Below, in pieces: positions 1 through 11,936 of a DNA stretch of 64,000 bases. The notes under the pieces are model-generated. The model was not told the DNA's origin, did no database searches, and worked only from the letters and a program-made list of their open reading frames with translations. The stretch spans positions 2,988,001 to 3,052,000 of the forward strand of contig OZ020265.1 of assembly GCA_963971285.1 (NCBI GenBank). Direction: 5' to 3'. A program made the position numbers and the translations under genes. The number at the start of each line of letters is the position of its first letter. Within the stretch, counting starts at the first letter, position 1. Source of the stretch: Astropecten irregularis. Lineage: Eukaryota > Echinodermata > Asteroidea > Paxillosida > Astropectinidae.

Positions 1-230
1 TGCAACAAGTCTCTGGATGACACTCCAAACTACATTTTTGCCACGTCACCCCTCTGTGATTATTCAGCCAATGCCAAACCTAAACGGATAAATCATACAC
101 TTGACACATAACGCAACGTCAGTGTTGAGGCTTAAACTGTCGATATTTTGAAAGACAAATGCTTTGGAAAGATTGAACATCCTCTCAGTTCATTGTTGGG
201 CGATTGAATCTTGAACATTGAAATCCGACC

Positions 231-1275
231 ATGGTTTGCAAGGTAATTTTGTGCATCTTCGCATACTTTGGACTACAAATAACTGCTGAAACGGCATTCG
301 TGAACAACTGCAAGCCCCGCACATTGACATTTTACGCTGCTGAGAATAGAACTTTGAGTGGGTTTGTGTATGCGAACTACACAGTGCATTCTCATGTCAT
401 CTGTGGAAGGGAATGCAGCGTGGATGTGACTTGCAAATCATTCAATTACTATAAAGGTAGTAATCTCTGCGAAAAGAACAATATGACTCGGAAGAGTCAT
501 TTTAAATACCTCATTGAATCGCCTGGGAGTGTTTACTTTGATGGAGATGAAGACACACATCTCTTATCATTACGTGATAGCTCCTTGGATCGAAAGAGGA
601 GTTGCAAGATGCTCTTAGATGCCAGTTATAATTCAAGCGGTGTGTACACAATCTACCCGTGGCATCTTTGATAGCGGTATCAAGGTCTACTGCGATATGG
701 AATCTGATGGCGGTGGTTGGACGGTCTTTCAAAGGCGACAAGACGGCAGTGTGGACTTCTACCGTAACTGGGCCGACTACCAGTCTGGCTTCGGTGATCT
801 GGCCAGTGAGTTCTGGCTTGGCAATGATAACTTAGTGACTCTGACATCTGATGATTCACGAGGAACATGGGAGCTACGAGTTGATTTGGAGGACTGGGAT
901 CACAACACAGCATGGGCGAAGTACGAAAATTTCTAAATATCTCCGGGTATGTACACTCTGAATATCGGTCAATATGATACCAGTAGCACTGCTGGTAACT
1001 CTCTGCCATACCATAATGGGTTTCGATTCTCAACGAAGGATGTTGATAATGATGTATGGAATAAGCATTGCTCACAACTATTTGAAGCCGCATGGTGGCT
1101 CAGATCATGCTTTACTTGCCATTTGAATGACAGATATAAAGAAGGCGGGGTAACCAAAAAGGAACATGGCATTCTTTGGGTTAGTTGGAAAGGGCGGGAA
1201 TATTCCCTGAAAGGAAGCACCATGAAAATACGTGAAATGTTAGAAAGTCCTTGTTCTGAAAAATTAATGCATTGA
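231..1275 (+). pseudogene. PAN/apple plus fibrinogen C-terminal (FReD) gene copy 1, broken
   Basis: The ATG at 231 opens a secreted protein: a hydrophobic signal peptide (about residues 1-19), then a Cys-containing PAN/apple-like segment (about 25-100; CGREC, CKSFNYY), then a fibrinogen-related domain. FReD hallmarks are [27 protein letters not shown], the calcium-loop-like DVDND, and a Trp/Cys-rich end (AAWWLRSC, WVSWKGREYSL). Family members are secreted lectin-like recognition proteins. Two lesions are visible. One base is missing near 655-661, where the paralogue at 12900 reads P-C-G-I, so the frame shifts just before the YCDM motif. TAA at 934-936 replaces a Glu codon before ISPG. No intron is visible from 231 to 1275, whereas the paralogue is interrupted by an insert. 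It could be a processed or decayed copy. A sequencing error could explain one lesion but hardly both. Confidence 0.85.
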
Positions 1276-1278
1276 ATG

Positions 1279-3235
1279 ACCAATCTTTCAATACATGACG
1301 TATTTAAAGCTTATATAATTGCTTATCTTGCAATTATGTTTTCCTTGTTTTAATAGGAACTGCCTTTCCCGCGTGTTGGTCCATTGGTTGACAAATGCAC
1401 ATAAATTATACAGTTGGGTTGTACTGTAAATTGGAAAATTTACAAAAACAATACACTACTAAAAGTATTTAAATGATGTATTATCTAACATTTCAATATT
1501 TCCGTTTGTAGCTGGTGGTTTGGTTATTTCAACTTTCACGCAATTAGTAATTTTTATGTGAATTTGTTTTAAGGATTTTAGCACTAGCACTGCCAGTAGT
1601 TGTAAGATTGCCTGGCATAAACAAATAAAAACGAAAAAATTCGTATTTCGCTATCACTTTTTACGGGATAATATAACCCTTTTTAAACAAGAAGAAAAAC
1701 TGACTGCACACCATGGCATCACACTAGAATACTACCCTGTTTCACTTTAAAATACTGTTTCTCTCTTTATATAATTCAAATATTATCATTGCTTATGTTT
1801 CTACATAAACGACCATAAAAATTCAGGCTGATTGTTGTATCATTGAGACTATGAACTATGAAATGGTATGCACGAATTGTAAATCTTTTACACGATGATA
1901 ATGTTGTCAAAGTTTCAGATTGGAATGAAATATCTTAAGTATTGGAACAAAATGGCAAACAACATTGCATGGAGATTGATAACTGTAAATAATCTCTCCG
2001 ATTTTTGCAATTTTCCTCGTCATTATTATTTTTGGCATTGGCAAGAAATACCCGAGTTCATTATTGTGATAGCTTATTCAAAAATTTTCAAACTTGAAAA
2101 TGTACATTACTAATAATGTAAATAGCTCGATTGATTGTGGTATTATATAGAAACTGTGAAGTGAATTGTTTATCTTTATTTTATCCAGTGTATATGCGAA
2201 ATATTGGTAATTGTAAGATGAAGAACATAGTCAGAAACTTCTTTCCCGTTGAGATAACAATGTTTGACTTGGTGCATTATTCACTTTCTCCTTTTGCAAT
2301 TCGGGTACTAATTATTGATATTTTTCTAACTTTCGCTTTTGCATTGGCAAAAATGAAGACAATTGAATATTTTACATAAACCAAACATACAAATGCTGTT
2401 TTATACCGAAACACTCTTTTATCAAGTATTTTATTTGTATAAATTGCTTTTTGTTATTCAAAATGTATCGAACAACGTTTTTGTAATTTAATGTTATGAA
2501 TAATTAATATGGAAAGTTACAAATTGAAAAAGATTTACTATAGAATCTTAGTACTTTATGAGCAATTTTGCAAATTGGAAAATTTGAGTGACGTACGTTG
2601 TTGAAGAGAAAAATGGAATGACATGAAATAGTTAATGAGATCATGTGAATTAAAAAGTATTTGTTCAAAGAAATGAGTAAATAAAGAATTGGGAAGAGTG
2701 TGTAGCAAGAAAGCGAAACAATTTGTAAGCGTGAAATTTATGTGAGTTTAGTCAGTGTATGCTGCATGCGAGGTTCTAATGATATAACATATATATATTG
2801 ATATATATTTTAAGTTTTGTTTAATACCATTTCACATTGATTTTTGTGGTTCATTAGCAATTTTGCTCAATAGAAGATAGATATGCATGGTAGTAACGAA
2901 CCTTGTTGACCAAAGAAAGCTTGAATGACATCGAATCATTGATTATTGAATGAAATTAATTTGCTTATGAGAAGAAAGGACCAAACAAAGAAATGGAAAT
3001 AATAATTAGCGAGAACCGATTCTTGTGACAAAATTTACTTCTTCTGTTAATATAGCTAGTGTTTTTTTTCCAACCCATTGTTGCATTGCACAACAAATAC
3101 TTGCAATCTAAAATTTGAAGAAATATCCGTTTCACATAGACCAGTAGAACTGCTGGTGACTCTCTGAAACGTAGCAAAGGCGTCATTTCATTTTTACCAA
3201 GGATTTAAAATAATGCGACCCAAAGTACGTTTTCA
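1279..3235. other. AT-rich non-coding stretch
   Basis: Very AT-rich sequence with no convincing coding exon, splice pair or tRNA. Open frames at 1895-2379 have low-complexity, AT-driven composition and no recognisable motif. A short piece at 3133-3163 (ACCAGTAGAACTGCTGGT followed by GACTCTCTG) resembles the FReD coding sequence for TSSTAGNSL and may be a tiny FReD relic. Confidence 0.5.
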
Positions 3236-3575
3236 CCACATTGGCCAATCACAGTGCATGGAATCTGTCAACCCTTTCCCGATGCGCATACACGGGTTTA
3301 CACTTCCAAAAGTGCGCATGCGTGATAGTGCCTCGTTTCGAAGTCGCGATAAAAACCGCAGAAGTGTAAACACGTGTATTGTCTTCGACAATGGACGGGC
3401 TTACACTTCGAAAAGTGCGCATGCGTAGAAGTGCCTCGTTTTGAAGTTGCGATAAAATCCAAGATGGCCTCCGAAGTGTAAACCCGTGTATTGTGTCCAC
3501 AGACTTCATGTGTTGTGATTGGCAAACGCGTATCAAACTCTCTTGGTGGCGCACTACTTGGAATCTAACGTAACG
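3236..3575. repeat. Interspersed repeat with internal duplication (GTGCGCATGCG type)
   Basis: Two imperfect copies of a block with GGGTTTACACTTC, AAAGTGCGCATGCG and GTGCCTCGTTT lie head to tail here. The block is bounded by GGCCAATCACA near 3242 and TTGTGATTGGC near 3514, which are inverted relative to each other. A related copy is at about 29795-29945 (GGCCAATCACAATTCATG, GCACTTTCACGCATGCGCAC). It is probably a MITE-like element. No protein is supported. Confidence 0.6.
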
Positions 3576-3597
3576 AATGGCCTGGCATTTCTGCATG

Positions 3598-3915
3598 ATT
3601 AAAGGTAGTATCATACTTTGGTAAGAAACCAAAACAGAAATGTTCACAGATTTACGTATAACTTGCAGGGTATGAAGATGGTGGTGGTAGCAACATACCG
3701 TTACAATTGTTCCGCCTGAAATGGTGGACTTGTCCAGAAATTAGTTAAACAACGACCAAAAATCTGTTTGATCTTTTAAAAAAGACTAAAGAAATATAGT
3801 GGCAGTTTTTCACTATTTCTTCAAAAAGTGTGCACCGTATGGAACTGGAATTTTCACAGATGACTGTTACTGTATCCGTCTTGATATTTTTGCCCATGAA
3901 TATGTATGGGTCTTG
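3598..3915 (+). mobile_element. MITE family A (TIR GGTAGTATCATACTTTGG), 3'-truncated copy
   Basis: Starts AAGGTAGTATCATACTTTGG and runs through CCAAAACAGAAATGTTCACAG, TTACGTATAACTTGCAGGG and TATGAAGATGGTGGTGG. The best complete copy, at 51593-51899, ends in the inverted form CCAATGTATGATACTACC, which identifies a terminal-inverted-repeat element of about 300 bp. Related copies or fragments lie near 15430-15600, 34503-34760, 40897-41240, 42958-43260, 45555-45800, 59770-60124 and 60190-60365. Confidence 0.65.
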
Positions 3916-4341
3916 TGTTTGAGTACCGGCATGTTGTGTTATCTGAGTGATATGCTTCAACGCAAAATTTTAATCCTTTTTCGAATCGTGACATTATTTG
4001 AGCTGTTCTGTAATGGCGTGAACTTTTCTTGAAAAAGCAATCATGATACAATGGACATCAGCTGAGCGGAGAGTCGTTGGCTTTTTTTCCCGAAAAAGAG
4101 AGCCCCGTTAATATTAAATTTTAAAGTTGTGGCGAATTCAGGATCATTGGTTTATGTTGGGATTAAGCCTGAATCTTTCACAGTTTCTGCAGTCGCATGA
4201 GGTCTGACGGCCCACGTGAACTTGCCACAACTTGTGTTTACAGAGAATGTTTCTGCTACCATCTTTAGATCTGCGGTCATCAGGTTCATACTTAGAACAA
4301 AACTTAGGTTCAAAACTAGAACAATCCGCTATGGTTAGCGT

Positions 4342-4425
4342 GCCTTCGCCAAGGCAGAACCTGCCATTTGGAATAAACTCCCTGCTACAATTTGTCAAAT
4401 AACATCCTTGGACAGCTTCAAATGA
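4342..4425 (+). pseudogene. LINE reverse-transcriptase C-terminal relic
   Basis: In frame from 4342, the + strand reads AFAKAEPAIWNKLPATICQ followed by ITSLDSFK and a stop. This matches the conserved tail of CR1/L2-type LINE reverse transcriptases (aromatic-A-x-A-x-P-x-x-W-N-x-L-P, then S-L-x-x-F-K). Upstream sequence from about 4240 may belong to the same relic but is out of frame. It is a short dead fragment. Confidence 0.5.
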
Positions 4426-5268
4426 AATCTCAATCTACTTCTCAATTACTAGTCATTTCATATTGACTCGAGAAAAAAAATATTCGTTGGTCATGATATG
4501 ATATAACTTATCCAGGAATATAAGTTTTGGTCGTTTTCGTTGTGGTTTTATACTTTACCAATCAAAGTGACGTAATTAATTATGGGTTTGGATTTGTGGT
4601 CACAGGCAGAGTAGGAATCTCAACAGTACTAAAGATACATTTTCCTTGCTTACTCTTGCCCACCAATAGGTAACTGAAAAGAGCGAGTGAAAAACTAGGA
4701 TTTGAATTATACTTATCAGCAGCCATGGTGTTGAGGAGTATGCATCGACTCGATGGGAGACTAATTTGTGGAACGTCCCTTATTGCGCTTCACTCAGAAA
4801 TTATAATCACTCTAACGTAACGCCTGCCTCACTGCTTAGTCGTGTGTTATATCAAGGACCTATGCGTTATAATCCTTTCTAGGATTATAACTACATAAGC
4901 TACTGTATTAACAACTACTTCATCAGATGAATATAAAAACAGGTATAAAGCAAGGAAGCGTGTCCATAGAAAAGGGGGCATGATGTAATTCTTTTGATGA
5001 TGGTAGCATTAAAGTGCTATCAACCAAATGATTACAAATCAGGTTTGATAAAGTACACACTACACATTTAGTACCGGTAATAATAATAATAATAAGCATG
5101 GGGACACAAATTGTACAACCTGTATAAAGAACTTAATTAAGGTTAAAAGAAGGTTGGAGTGAAGAAAGTATAGGGCTGAGACTTATTTGAAGTGTATATC
5201 AAGCCCATGAATTCTTTCTACTTATCGTTCTGCGGATTAAGGATAAACCGGTTTCTTTTTTATTTCAG
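4426..5268. other. Non-coding; intron-like sequence before the 7TM exon
   Basis: No LRR, LDLa or CUB exon was found here on the + strand, although such exons would be expected upstream of the 7TM exon at 5269. The last 120 bases or so (from about 5150) resemble the intron flank of the paralogous exon at 32801 on the other strand, including a shared polypyrimidine tract and TTATTTCAG acceptor. A short TAATAATAATAATAA run lies near 5082. Confidence 0.6.
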
Positions 5269-6430
5269 GTATGTGGATGACTACCGTCTGTGCTGTGAGT
5301 TTATTTCCTTGATTGATGATTTTCAAGAGGACTTTTGTCATACGATCGAGCTACAACCTCCGCTCAACCTCTGCGGTAGCCTTCTTCGCAACGGCTTCCT
5401 GAGGGTGTCCATGTGGGTCCTTGGCGCCAGTGCCCTCCTCGGTAACGCTGCCGTCATCGCCTGGAGGTTCTGTGGAAGGTCGGTGGGCGGGGAGAAAATG
5501 TCCCATGCCTTCTTTGTCCTGAACTTAGCCGTGTCTGATCTGATGATGGGGGCTTATATGTTCATCATAGCAGGTGCTGACTTGTATTATGGGGACGGGT
5601 ATTCCTGGGAGGCCAGTGTTTGGCGGTCGAGCTTACTGTGTAGGGCAGCTAGTGCCTTGTCTGTCCTATCTAGCGAGGCGTCGGTCTTCTTTGTCACGTT
5701 GATCAGCCTGGATTGCTTCGCATCCATCATGTTCCCGTTCAGCCGGTTTAAAATAGGAAAGAAGACGGCCAGGGCAGTCGCAGCCATAGTTTGGCTGGTT
5801 GGGCTGATGGTCAGCGTGGGTCCTGTTGTCCTGGTCAAGTCTGACAATTCGGACATCTACGGTCTATCAGACGTCTGCATCGGTCTGCCACTGATAACAA
5901 AACTGACGAGTTTCGGCACCAATGAGATCGACGTTGGGTACACCAATGAGACCATACAGATCCCCGTAGGCCATGGAGAGAAGCCGGCTTGGATCTACTC
6001 AATCATCCTGTTCCTGGGCGTGAACCTGCTCTGTTTCCTCGTGGTCTTGTTCTGCTACGTCGCCATCTTCACCAAGGTCAAACGCACGGCCAGTTTGGTC
6101 CGGATGTCGGCCCACCGGGACCGGGAGATCAGGATGGCCGTCAAGATGGCTCTGATAGTGGGCACTGACTTCGCCTGCTGGATGCCGGTCATCATCATGG
6201 GGATTCTGTCCCAGACCGGGGCAGTGGACATCGGTCCAGACGTGTACTCCTGGATTGTAGTCTTCATCCTGCCCATCAACTCATCTCTCAATCCATACCT
6301 GTACACCCTTCTGACCTTAGTGGCAGCCCGCCGTCAAAAAAAGAAAACCGATAAGAAACATTCAGCTGATATGAAGCTAAAATCTGTGGAGACGCTAGCA
6401 TCCAACGTCGACGAAATCAAATCCGACTAA
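5269..6430 (+). CDS. Seven-transmembrane terminal exon of GRL101/relaxin-receptor-like GPCR (copy 1)
   Basis: An acceptor, TTATTTCAG, ends at 5268, and the exon starts at the third base of a codon (phase 2). It encodes YVDDYRLCC, the junction usual between the LRRs and TM1 in LGR type C / GRL101-like receptors. Seven hydrophobic segments follow. GNAAVIAWR marks TM1, LNLAVSDLMM TM2, LDCFASIMFPF the DRY-equivalent end of TM3, and NPYLYTL the NPxxY motif of TM7. A Cys before TM3 (LLCRAAS) can pair with SDVC in loop 2. The cytoplasmic tail is Lys-rich and ends at TAA 6428-6430. The frame is intact over about 387 codons. No upstream ectodomain exons are visible between 1 and 5268, so this is either an orphan duplicated exon or the end of a gene whose earlier exons lie before the window. 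The ATG at 5192 lies in intron-like sequence and is not a likely start. Confidence 0.85.
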
Positions 6431-6633
6431 AACAAACAAAAGAAAACTCAACAAAGTTGTTCATTATCAAACAAGTTTTTAAAAAGATATTAGTATAAAA
6501 GTGCAATAGGAATATTAATACATGGCTAACGGTTACATTTTTTTGCGTCAGTGATTTGTCATAATTGTACGTAGTTGTACATGTATTGCTTTGTTGTCGT
6601 CAAAAGCAAACTTGTTTCTCAAAGTTAAAATAT

Positions 6634-7413
6634 TAGGGCACACAGTTATGCCCCCACAGTGGGTTACAGGACTCAGCCAAATATATAGGGCACAATAGCC
6701 CCATAGAGCTATATTAAAATTACTTCAGCGCTAGCTCCGTGTAGAAAGTGATGCCTGCTGGGCGCATCCATGTTTGTGCACAAACCTATGGAAAGCCCAC
6801 AATTGTGTACGTTTTTTGTACGTTCATTTGCATACTGCGTTGTGTTCTATACGGGTGCGTCATCGAAGCCAAATACGCCCGAAATCCCACGCACCCTCGG
6901 TAAATGCGGGTTTCATTTAGGATCGTGCGCGCACACGCTCTGCACTTCAGTCACGCAATGATTGCATGCGTGAAAAAGACGCGCTAGGTACCGTTCGCGC
7001 ATACTTGAGCGTTGCATATAGAGTACACTCTTCGAAAGGCATTCCAATCAAAGTGTTCTTGTTCCACAGACACGCACACAAATTCAAAATGACTGCGCCC
7101 AGACGGCTTCAAATCGTCTACTCACGGAGAACGCAGAGCTAGCGCTCTAGTAATTTTAATACAGCTCTATGAATAGCCCCCAATCTGTGTTACAGGACCC
7201 AGTCACATAGGGCACAATAGCCCCCACTCTGGGTTACAGGACCCAGTCACATAGGGCACAATAGCCCCCACTCTGGGTTACAGGACCAAGCCAAATTCGG
7301 CACAATAGCCCCCAATCTGTGTTACAGGACCCAGTCACATAGGGCACAATAGCCCCCAATCAGGGTTACAGGACCCAGTCACAGAGGGCACAATAGCCCC
7401 CACTTTTGGTAAT
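6634..7413. repeat. Tandem array, about 44-bp unit (GGGCACAATAGCCCC), split by a MITE
   Basis: Units contain GGGCACAATAGCCCC, then a T-rich GGGTTACAGGACCCAGTC and ACATA spacer. One or two units lie at 6634-6700 and about five at 7175-7413. The block between them is a terminal-inverted-repeat insertion, listed separately. No coding potential is seen. Confidence 0.8.
6702..7171. mobile_element. MITE inserted in the 44-bp array
   Basis: The left end reads CATAGAGCTATATTAAAATT and the right end is its inverse, AATTTTAATACAGCTCTATG. Further matching arms hold the AGCGCTAGCTC motif and GGAGAACGCAGAGCTAGCGC. The interior carries GC-rich CpG motifs and no protein. The flanks continue the interrupted array on both sides. 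Confidence 0.7.
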
Positions 7414-8741
7414 AGCCCCATGATATAACATTTATGCAACACCTAAACATGTACTAATAACATTTGAAATGGAACACCATTTACGAACAGTTAAACCAGA
7501 CCGGCACAGGATGTTCCCCGTTTGAACATACGGGAGGAATGGCCCCTGGTGAACCTCCAGGGAGCTATTCCAGTGCCTGTCACAGCAAAGAATTATAATC
7601 ACTTGTCATAATATTTAGAAAATGCAATGGGAACAATTACAGATGAAAGTTAAGCTTATAATTGGCTGATATTCTAGACCCCGATAAAATGTTTGCTTTG
7701 TCTGTCAAATTCCCGCCAGAAAATGCTTTGAGTAATAGGTCTTTATATTATAAATAAATTAAACTTAAACATGGGACCATTGCCATTGACATGTAAATAA
7801 AACCATGTTACACAAGATAGTCCCCCAACTGAACTGATGGGAGGAACGTCCCTGATGAACATTCACGGCACGGAAGAAATAAACTAAATGGACATAGCTA
7901 CTTACATGTAAAATACAGAAAAAATGAATGCATGAAGTAAGCCCAGATTTCAAAGCCTAACCCACTACTCACCTATGGTGGTTAGAGGTGGAGGTGGGAT
8001 AAAATTTCCAATTCACATTCTTGATCTGTATGTGACACAACAGAAGGCTGTGACAAAGTGCAGCCTGACCCACTGAACTCATAACTGTTAGGCAGCAGTG
8101 AACTTTTGGAGCTCAGCCATTGGCTAGAAGTTTAACCAACTCCTGCTCCTATTGGACCATTTACCAGGCATTGATTGGCCCTCCTTCTGCTCCTGAATAT
8201 TCATGAGTGGATCCTGTTTGTAATGCTGTGTTTGTTGCGACATTTATATTGGTATTATTCGCCCAAACAAACAACCCAAATTCACCTAAACTTTGACCAG
8301 AAAACACAAAACACATTTCCTAGGTAAATATTAACAAATTACAAACCACAGCAACTGATACTGTTCAGGAACCAGTATTTTCCTTGATTTTGTTCCAAAA
8401 TCCTGTGTTTACAACCTATAATTTCCTGCTCTAAACATTGCTACCTGAATAACCCTTTTTCTAAAATGAACTAACAACAGGGACTTATTTTGCATCAATC
8501 AATTTACATTTTCCTGTACACAATTTGCCCCACAATTCCTGTTGCAAAGTAAACAACAAACAATATAACACACCCCTGCAACAATTACTGCCTATAAGTA
8601 ATGAATATGCATGAAGCAATAAGGTAATCCTGCAGCCTATTGGCTGACCTGGATCTTGCTGAGATACTTGCTTGCCATATTATGTGTACCCATGTGTGTG
8701 CATGTGCAAAACACTGTTACATTGGGCACATACACACATCT
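7414..8741. other. Non-coding stretch
   Basis: No exon, RNA gene or clear repeat family was recognised. The sequence is AT-rich, with short direct repeats only. Confidence 0.4.
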
Positions 8742-8933
8742 ATGGTGGCTTTAAAGGGACATCGCAAACAAATATTGACGCCAATATTGGCGTCAATATT
8801 TACGACTTGAGGCCAGGTCGTGAATATTGACGCCAATATTGGCGTCAATATTTACGACTTGAGGTCAGGTCGTGAATATTGGCGTGAATATTGGCGTCAA
8901 TATTTGTTTGCGATGTCCCTTTAAAGCCACCAT
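8742..8933. mobile_element. Long palindromic foldback MITE (TTAA/AGGGACATCGC type)
   Basis: Almost the whole 192 bp is self-complementary. The outer arms are ATGGTGGCTTTAAAGGGACA and its inverse. The interior holds tandem copies of GACGCCAATATTGGCGTCAA (itself a palindrome), separated by TACGACTTGAGG(C/T)CAGGTCGT. The TTAA immediately outside AGGGACATCGC on both arms resembles piggyBac-like target sites. No coding sequence. Confidence 0.75.
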
Positions 8934-9239
8934 ACACATCTCTGCACTGGCAGTTCAGAAACTGCCAGTTAGGGGAAATTCTGCGAATAAAACATTTTAT
9001 CAATTATTGATAAAATGACTTAATTCCGCAGACCAAGAAAAAGGCAATAACGAAAAGTGCATGAATATTCATTCGGGTCCCGAAGAATTGGCCCAAATAA
9101 ATAAATTCAGTCAGAAGGGGCTATTCCATTTCGGGCGTTTTCAAATAGTGCGCCAATATGAGATTGGAACGAGTTGGCCAATCACAATTCACGGACTTAA
9201 GTCCGCGCATTGTGATTGATGGCACACTATTCGGAATAG

Positions 9240-9780
9240 GCCGATTTTGCCTGGATATCAGACTTTGTAGAATAATGTATTACGACAACAACCATGCGGT
9301 TGTTACCAGCGTTGTAAGGTGTATCGTGAGAGGATTTATAATGCTTAAAAGATGTAGTGATACTACACAAATACAAATTTACCAATACAAATCGTGTATT
9401 AGGGATACAGGTAAAAACAACTCCACAAGTAATACTATTTTTACCAGGATTAGGTCATTAGGGAGACATTCCCATATTATAGGGTCGTGCACAAACTTGT
9501 CTTACCTATCTCTAGACATCCTCTAAACCAATGAACTTGAAATTTACATATGTTCATATTGAGCGCATTCTCTGTCTAATGATAAAATATGGATAACAAA
9601 AATATGTCTTTAAAAGGTAGCTGGTATAATAGGGATACACCGAAAAGTCTCCCTATTTGCAGATGTCTCCCAAATTGTCACTTTTAGACGCTAAAGTGTC
9701 CCCCGAATAGGCCTAAGGAATTTAGAGAAATATTCCAATATGTATTTTTTTAAGTGTCCATGGAAACCGCCCGTAGGAAG
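9240..9780. repeat. Interspersed repeat with GGGAGACAT / ATGTCTCCC motifs
   Basis: Contains GTTACCAGCGTTGTAAGGTG, GGGAGACATTCCCATAT, ATGTCTTTAAAAGGTAGCTG and ATGTCTCCC segments that recur in the same order at about 28755-29130 and about 39560-39870. The three copies are diverged. The 122-codon open frame at 9158-9526 crosses the copy boundary and has no family resemblance, so no gene is called. Confidence 0.65.
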
Positions 9781-10169
9781 ACTAAAGGAGAAATGATATA
9801 ACTTAATTTCACAACTCGTTTAGTTCACATTCAACATCAACTAACGACGTTAATCAATACAGGGAGTAAATGTTGTTTACATTTTAATAATTGAAATGCA
9901 TATTTGCTTAATCCTCAAACAGATCATTTTCATTCCGTTTTCAAAGTATTTGCGCTCTCTACTTCATCCTATCGGGCACAATGTCTCTTTACAACCCAAT
10001 TTAGTCATTGTGTCAAACAATTAATTATCTGGAATATTCTTCATAATATAGAATACTGAAAATATATTAGAAAGTTGTTTTACGCAAAACGAATTCATGG
10101 TTAATTTGTCCGTTATTTCTTTCTTTCTTTCTTGAGCAAGTTAAATTTCCAGTTTCATGTATATAGGCT

Positions 10170-10463
10170 TATGTCCCCCCTTTCCAACTAATCCAAAGAA
10201 TGCCATCATCGCTTTCGGTTGCCCCACCTTCCTTATATCTGCCATTTAAATGGCACATGATACAAGCATTGAACCATCAGCCTCTACAAAAAACAGTTTC
10301 ACATTGGCATAGCCAATCATCATGGTCAAAATCCTTCGTTGAGAAGTGAAAGCCATTTTGATATTCCAGAGAGTTACCAGCAGTGTTACTGGTATCGTAT
10401 TGGCAAACATTCAGAGTGTACATACCCGGAGATATTTTGAAGTTCTTGTTTCGCTCTATAATT
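10170..10463 (-). pseudogene. FReD fragment (copy 3), C-terminal half only
   Basis: The minus strand encodes ISPGMYTLNVCQYDTSNTAG and then NSLEYQNGFHFSTKDFDHDD, closely matching the FReD copies at 937-1275 and 11937-12290. After that the frame breaks near 10280, and downstream relics of the NDRYKEGG and GILWVSWKG segments are only partly in frame. The 5' side is cut off at about 10463 by sequence containing a tRNA-like SINE. It is a dead fragment. Confidence 0.8.
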
Positions 10464-10690
10464 TTCTGATTTTCATTCTCTAGGTCTAAACGTTTATAAT
10501 ATTTTTTGTCATTGAAAAGTGAACAAAGAAAAATTGACTGGAGCGGGATTCGAACCGGCGACCTCCTTAATACCGAATAGGGCGCTCTACCAACTGAGCC
10601 ATCCAGCCCTACGTTGGTGGTGTCCCAAATAGTCAATTATCTTTTTTCGTTTGGCAGTCAGACGCCATGAAACCACACACACACTGCCAT
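10464..10690 (-). mobile_element. tRNA-derived SINE inserted next to FReD relic
   Basis: Contains the 73-nt tRNA-like segment listed separately. Flanking sequence (GGACACCACCAACGTAGG before it; TTTTTCTTTGTTCACTTTTC after it) is shared with the SINE copies at about 20641, 22790, 24945 and 27080. The element abuts FReD coding sequence at about 10463. Confidence 0.7.
10536..10608 (-). tRNA. tRNA-like sequence (SINE head or tRNA pseudogene)
   Basis: 73 nt with a 7-bp acceptor pair (GGCTGGA with TCCAGTC), a D-arm A box (GGCTCAGTTGGTAGAGC) and a T-arm B box (GGTTCGAATCC). The anticodon stem pairs badly, so the anticodon is uncertain. Very similar heads occur in five or more places in the window, embedded in one repeat, which argues for a tRNA-derived SINE, not a working tRNA gene. 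Confidence 0.5.
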
Positions 10691-11936
10691 ATCCCACGGA
10701 ACCGGCGACCACCCTACATGTGGAATTTGTTTTTGGTAACATTTTAAAAATATGTTCCACTGAATTTACAGTTTCAAGATGCTACCACAAACAACAAAAC
10801 CATTAATGTGTTTAAAGATATCTTATCAATTTAAAAATCGTTCCATTTAAGCCAAACAGCAATAAATACTCAAGCGAAACGGATTATTCTGGTATTTCAC
10901 AATGACGCGTAGTTTTCAGTTTTCCTTCTTGTGATGAAACTGTCACTCTATGCCAGAATAATTTCTAATAATGAATAAATGTGATTTATACAAGGTAATC
11001 TTAAAAGTAGTTTAAACCACACTAGCTGCATTGATTAAAATGTATTAAAAGATACTTGCGCACGTTTTTATATGTCCACCTTGTACAAGTACCTACATTA
11101 AGCAAGTTCTTCTTCGAAATCATATGGATATATACGTATTTGCGCAAATTTATTTCAATTTAAAGAAAATCGTGAAATTTATCTTCAAATCATTAATCAT
11201 CTGAATCGATGAGAATTAAAGTCCTGACCGTCAGTCACTATATGACTATAGTTAATGCGTCAAATTTTTTTTGTAATTGGGAAAGTTTTGGTTCAAATGC
11301 CAGAATAGTCTAGTATTATAGTCAACTGCTACGTTAGGGCTAAATTCCCACAGAAATATACTAATGTAATTCAAATTTCAAAATAACTTCCAAAACGACC
11401 AACTTGATTAATTGATTTATTTTCCTTTTCGGGAGCATTTTCTGTCTCATATAGAAGATGGACAAAGAAAAAATATGTGTCTCTAAAATGTACTCATAAC
11501 GTTGGGCAGAATTTTTCCATAAGGTCTGATTTATCCCTAATGTAGCTTTTATAGCAAAACGCTTCCCCTAAAATAGCTTTTAATAATGATAAAGAACAAT
11601 TATATTTCCCAGCTACTATAATTAATATACTCTATTGCGCATAACACGAAATACATAATTATCATTGAAACGGGTCTCGAATTGGCCTAGAGATTGTGCT
11701 TGTCAAAATTAAGACGTTCAAACAAATTATACAATTTCAGGCGATATCTGTTTTATCTCAGTGGTCATACAATTATATGTATAGTACAACTACTGTTGTG
11801 CGCCTACGTCCTTAGTTCCTATCATTAACCAGATATAATGTACTTAAATGTTCTTGTAGGAGAATATTGAAATGATCAAGCAGAGTATTTCATCTATGTT
11901 TCACGTCAGATAGACCATTGTCAAAAAAGAGAAGGT
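10691..11936. other. AT-rich non-coding stretch
   Basis: No exon-like pair of splice sites with an open frame and no named repeat was recognised. Confidence 0.4.

Noticed and set aside
4144..4398. 84-codon minus-strand Cys-containing frame
   Set aside because: The opposite strand carries the conserved tail of a LINE reverse transcriptase, which explains the open frame better.
5192..5268. Using ATG 5192 as the start of the 7TM protein
   Set aside because: The stretch is intron-like, with a polypyrimidine tract and acceptor before 5269, and the paralogue has the same intron flank.
9158..9526. 122-codon + strand frame
   Set aside because: It overlaps an interspersed repeat found in two other places and has no protein-family features.
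10536..10608. Functional tRNA gene
   Set aside because: The anticodon stem pairs poorly and the same head occurs in many repeat copies with shared flanks, so it is a SINE head.
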